Source: Rubripirellula amarantea
GTDB taxonomy: Bacteria > Planctomycetota > Planctomycetia > Pirellulales > Pirellulaceae
Reading direction: 5' to 3'
NCBI RefSeq assembly: GCF_007859865.1
Contig: NZ_SJPI01000003.1
Location: forward strand, 186,001 to 250,000
DNA length: 64,000 nt
The notes under the pieces are model-generated. The model made no database searches. It was not told where the DNA came from and saw only the letters and a program-made list of their open reading frames with translations. Each line of letters opens with the position of its first letter. Positions within the stretch are counted from its first letter, which is position 1. Below, piece after piece: positions 62,101 through 64,000 of the stretch. A program made the position numbers and the translations under genes.

Positions 62101-64000
62101 TCGGCCCAATCGGTTGCGACCAACGTCGAAGATCCGACTCGGTCATGATACGCCCTTGATCTCCACCGACTCGAACAACGCTCAAATTGATTTCTGAATC
62201 GACGCTCAAATTGGCCATGAAGACCACGGGGATCTTCATGCGATATCGAGTCCAGCCTTCGATGGACTCTTTCGCCGGTCGCAGCGTTACTCGCAAACGG
62301 AACGATTGGCCAGTTGGCAGCGTGATCAACGTGTGCCCCGTCGCCGAGGCTTCGTAACGGACAATTCGATTGCTGTCTCCTCGGCTCAATTCTCCGATCA
62401 ACTCTATTCGCGAAACGTTGGCAACCTCGATAGGCAACTCAACTTGATTCAAACCGACGGGTGTCGTCGGAAGGCGAATGGCATAGTCGGCCTCAATCAC
62501 AGTCTCGCGAATGGGGCTTTCAACAAGTTTGGGATCGCCAATGCTAAGGGTGTATTGCGCCGAAACGAGATCAGCTTTTTGAACCGGAAGCCGTTGCTGA
62601 CTCGGAAACAATTGGTCTTTCAAATACTGCGGAACATAGACCATGTCTCCTGAACGCTTTCCTTCTTCATCGACGGGCACTAACACCGTCACCGGGCGGG
62701 CGGCCTTCGCGGCATTGGTCTCTGAAGTCAACTGGCACCAAGCGGAATCTGTGCAGAGTGCCGAAAAAATGATTGCGCCCATGACGCGAAAGATTGAAGC
62801 CCACGACAAGTCGGTGGAAGCGTCGTCGGAATTGGGCGTATTCGAAGCCGGGTATCCATCGGAAGCATCAGTAGTCATGCCTCCATCTAGCAGCGTACCT
62901 CGCTGAGTCCACGAACGAGCCGAAACGAGTAACGAAGCGGCGACAGTCGGCACAAGCAACCAACCGATCAATGGAAACCGCCATGCCCACCATAGAACCA
63001 AGATCGCGACCAAAGTGGTAAACCACATCGCAACAATCCAAATTGAACGTTGCATCATGAACCAAGTCGCAGTAAACGTGGCAATAGCAAGCAGCCATCC
63101 AAACGCGAGCGAGGTGTCGCGTCGGATCAGTGTAATTTTCATTCCTGGTTCAACTTCGACACCACTGACCAACTGATTGGTGCGAAACGCCCGGACTTGG
63201 CTGCTTTTGAGAATCGACAACGGGGCAAATGAATCAGTCGATGAGATCAATTGGTAGTCGCGTCTTAAGACGGCTGCTTTCACATCGACCAAGGGAATAC
63301 GAACTCTGCGTAGCCAACTGGAACTGAACTGGCTGCGTTCCCAAGTCACGCGGACGACTTCAGGCGATGGCGAGGTTACATCTTCACGCGGCGGAAGCAC
63401 GATGGGAAGCTGCGATATCGACAACAAATCGACGCCGACTCCATCTCGGGTGATCGACGTCAATTGCAAACTTGGTTCATAGTCGATCACCAAAGGTTTT
63501 GAAACGGTGACTTGGTAGGTAGCTTCAACACGATCGCTACCGCGGCTCGATGCCACCATGCGAATCTGTTCATGCGCAACTAAGTTCGGTGCGGTATCAG
63601 TGTCCATGTGAGCGACGGTCAACAGCATCTTCTCAGTCGACTCATACCTTAGTCGTGTCCCGGTAAATGCCTCGACTCGCTTGCTCGCATCATCGGTCGC
63701 TGGCCCCGGTGAAGGGGGAACCTGATACGGCGACGGGATCATCTGAATCAAGGGATTCTTGGAAAGCACATCAATGCCTGGTCCAATCCAAACCTCGCTT
63801 TGTATGCTTGTTGCTTCAGGCGCAATCGGCAACTCAAGCGTGGTACGAGCTGCCGAGTAACGCCGGCGTGCGATCAACGATGCCGTTCGCAAATCAAGGT
63901 CCAAGACGTTGATTCTGTAAGTGTCAGCATCATCCTCGGTTGTGACCTCGACCTGCGATGTTGGCAAACTAGTGCTCGGTTCACCGTCTTCGTTGGTAAT
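59141..64000 (-). CDS. Giant membrane protein of unknown function (5' end outside window)
   Basis: At least 1619 residues are read from the right edge; the frame is open to position 64000, so the true start is outside. Two membrane clusters are seen: one at about 290-355 (LLAIATFTATWFMMQRSIWI, FTTLVAILVLWWAWRFPLIG) and one at the C-terminus (VITLILVFGLMFCC, PVFWLGVLGMLSFFVAPPY). The long stretch between them is beta-rich with repeated Ig- or barrel-like strands and a VQVVGMASLPSSKR-type pattern. No enzymatic motif was found. It may be a planctomycete-specific envelope protein. The codon use resembles its neighbours. Confidence 0.72.
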   Translation of the reverse strand: MTNEDGEPSTSLPTSQVEVTTEDDADTYRINVLDLDLRTASLIARRRYSAARTTLELPIAPEATSIQSEVWIGPGIDVLSKNPLIQMIPSPYQVPPSPGPATDDASKRVEAFTGTRLRYESTEKMLLTVAHMDTDTAPNLVAHEQIRMVASSRGSDRVEATYQVTVSKPLVIDYEPSLQLTSITRDGVGVDLLSISQLPIVLPPREDVTSPSPEVVRVTWERSQFSSSWLRRVRIPLVDVKAAVLRRDYQLISSTDSFAPLSILKSSQVRAFRTNQLVSGVEVEPGMKITLIRRDTSLAFGWLLAIATFTATWFMMQRSIWIVAMWFTTLVAILVLWWAWRFPLIGWLLVPTVAASLLVSARSWTQRGTLLDGGMTTDASDGYPASNTPNSDDASTDLSWASIFRVMGAIIFSALCTDSAWCQLTSETNAAKAARPVTVLVPVDEEGKRSGDMVYVPQYLKDQLFPSQQRLPVQKADLVSAQYTLSIGDPKLVESPIRETVIEADYAIRLPTTPVGLNQVELPIEVANVSRIELIGELSRGDSNRIVRYEASATGHTLITLPTGQSFRLRVTLRPAKESIEGWTRYRMKIPVVFMANLSVDSEINLSVVRVGGDQGRIMTESDLRRWSQPIGPTGELIVDYRIDGRTNGDANVKALQRRYWISAGQERVSIDCEVEPPLPVGSGESFEFVIRDSQMPLMTSSNWQFVSSELYAPNRRLMTVSSVRNNPGPVHLLWTVPVGTSAMDTDQSVSDPMTNSNWSQSISIPEVIAAALGENAPAWVAMHCTEPLQMSVSNGDLTEPLSVDQFLVRWSGYRGRIDRAVVAVSEMPTPVITLSRPALVQVDAVQRLHVTDQQLELTYDATINTQGNAAKRYTLTVPPRVELFDVIVDGKKVLTPGVKVENQQSVRIGDFAEGRMVRVQVVGMASLPSSKRFVPPTYSIQASDLTSEVASALSSGIVRSEVYAITRDRTCDVEVVRPLLGLTPTDEAVDVRDLSKGLLHVATWVLPPDQVQEYIDANVNKIDRTKLWSGQLNVRPKSTRFSSEQLISLSRDSGRWQVSAKVKFTGGKIPDFVDIEIPKRWCESLSISPSATWSQQASTDASVQLLRVMCDRNVEISKMIELTGQLEQNDDGRIGVPTIDILGAGRRTTYLHVPRRLVNEPIQWRTSGVEASEMPAHWTVGHSMPTTDGGSESSNQLAEVSGLSSGDSAVYQAIGGNWAVDLAPLPKTGIHAVAISQDNQILPSGDSIFVVTHWDLSPGSRESIDVRLPAEAEMLGAWVGGKPVDFSLLSSVANSSAYTESKSTSAAERVVMVRVPLTLSRLSQVVRVLVRQKAHATRATTRLPELVDIPVTQNWLSTYTPALGNDSAILPTQVSEESSASGESQRLVSLARSVVESVEMAVDLLADRPSGEVASWLAPWLDRYLELSAGAQHPARLTIQDDEQAIDALAESAQPSVESETDVVKDSSPELQSQYWDRLDQRMAVYASQYLPGYVARDNALLPVSGLDGFQLVNVELVAATNHGLSVDTSTFNDRRVRRLITKVITLILVFGLMFCCRPLSSYLRPIIVHPVFWLGVLGMLSFFVAPPYVAAALVLVALSMPIFPTKAKRNPRLSRWI

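Noticed and set aside
1-64000. CRISPR arrays, tRNA or rRNA genes, insertion sequences or prophage
   Set aside because: No regularly spaced repeat array, no tRNA cloverleaf, no rRNA stretch and no transposase or integrase motif was recognised anywhere in the window.

Overview
The window looks like chromosomal DNA of a planctomycete, most likely a Rhodopirellula-like member of the Pirellulaceae. This is inferred from gene content: a dnaA followed by dnaB instead of dnaN/recF/gyrB, a long secretin with a helical-repeat front half, PQQ-type propellers, a DUF1570-like zincin, the small cysteine protein at 25759-26034, very large flagellins and FliD, and several very long secreted proteins with little internal similarity to anything familiar. 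No rRNA, tRNA, CRISPR array or insertion sequence was seen. Both ends of the window cut a gene (a PDZ protein at the left, a giant membrane protein at the right).

Layout. 1-2927: a secreted two-PDZ protein (partial) divergent from a GNAT acetyltransferase. 3481-8657: dnaA, dnaB and a membrane-anchored PQQ-like propeller, all on the plus strand. 8803-10975: overlapping polysaccharide deacetylase and GT4 glycosyltransferase, converging on a coiled-coil/helix-hairpin-helix membrane protein. 12006-21309: minus-strand, mostly single-gene units, many with a clear intrinsic terminator: Mn superoxide dismutase, secretin, fatty-acid desaturase, TPR protein, pyruvate phosphate dikinase. 21710-27669: class 3 lipase plus MoxR ATPase, a parallel beta-helix protein, an ankyrin lipoprotein, a small zinc-ribbon-like protein and OpgG. 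28094-40363: the flagellar filament block, with two flagellins, an AsnB-type amidotransferase on the other strand, a FliD about twice the usual size, FliS and a cysteine-rich lipoprotein. 40349-49368: sirtuin, DUF1570-like protein, a tightly overlapping trio (secreted protein, SurA/PpiC-like foldase, ATP/ADP-carrier-like transporter), an outer-membrane beta-barrel protein and a glutamine-amidotransferase-like protein without its catalytic cysteine. 49949-57110: a FabH/OleA-like ketosynthase, then an overlapping four-gene cassette of a GAF-like/HlyD protein, a second HlyD adaptor, an M50 peptidase fused to a HlyD-like domain, and a GGQ release-factor-like protein. 57477-64000: a TlpA-like thioredoxin protein and a giant membrane protein.

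How the parts may work together. The flagellar block supplies filament, cap and filament chaperone; its flagellins and FliD have been enlarged by tandem ~100-111-residue modules. The HlyD/HlyD/M50-HlyD cassette is the best candidate for a poorly described system: three lipoyl-type adaptor modules and an intramembrane protease in one translationally coupled unit with no transporter ATPase or pump in sight. Other points for follow-up are a perfect 17-bp tandem duplication just before dnaA, three intergenic loci with 15-bp-period repeats, and the cysteine-less glutamine amidotransferase.
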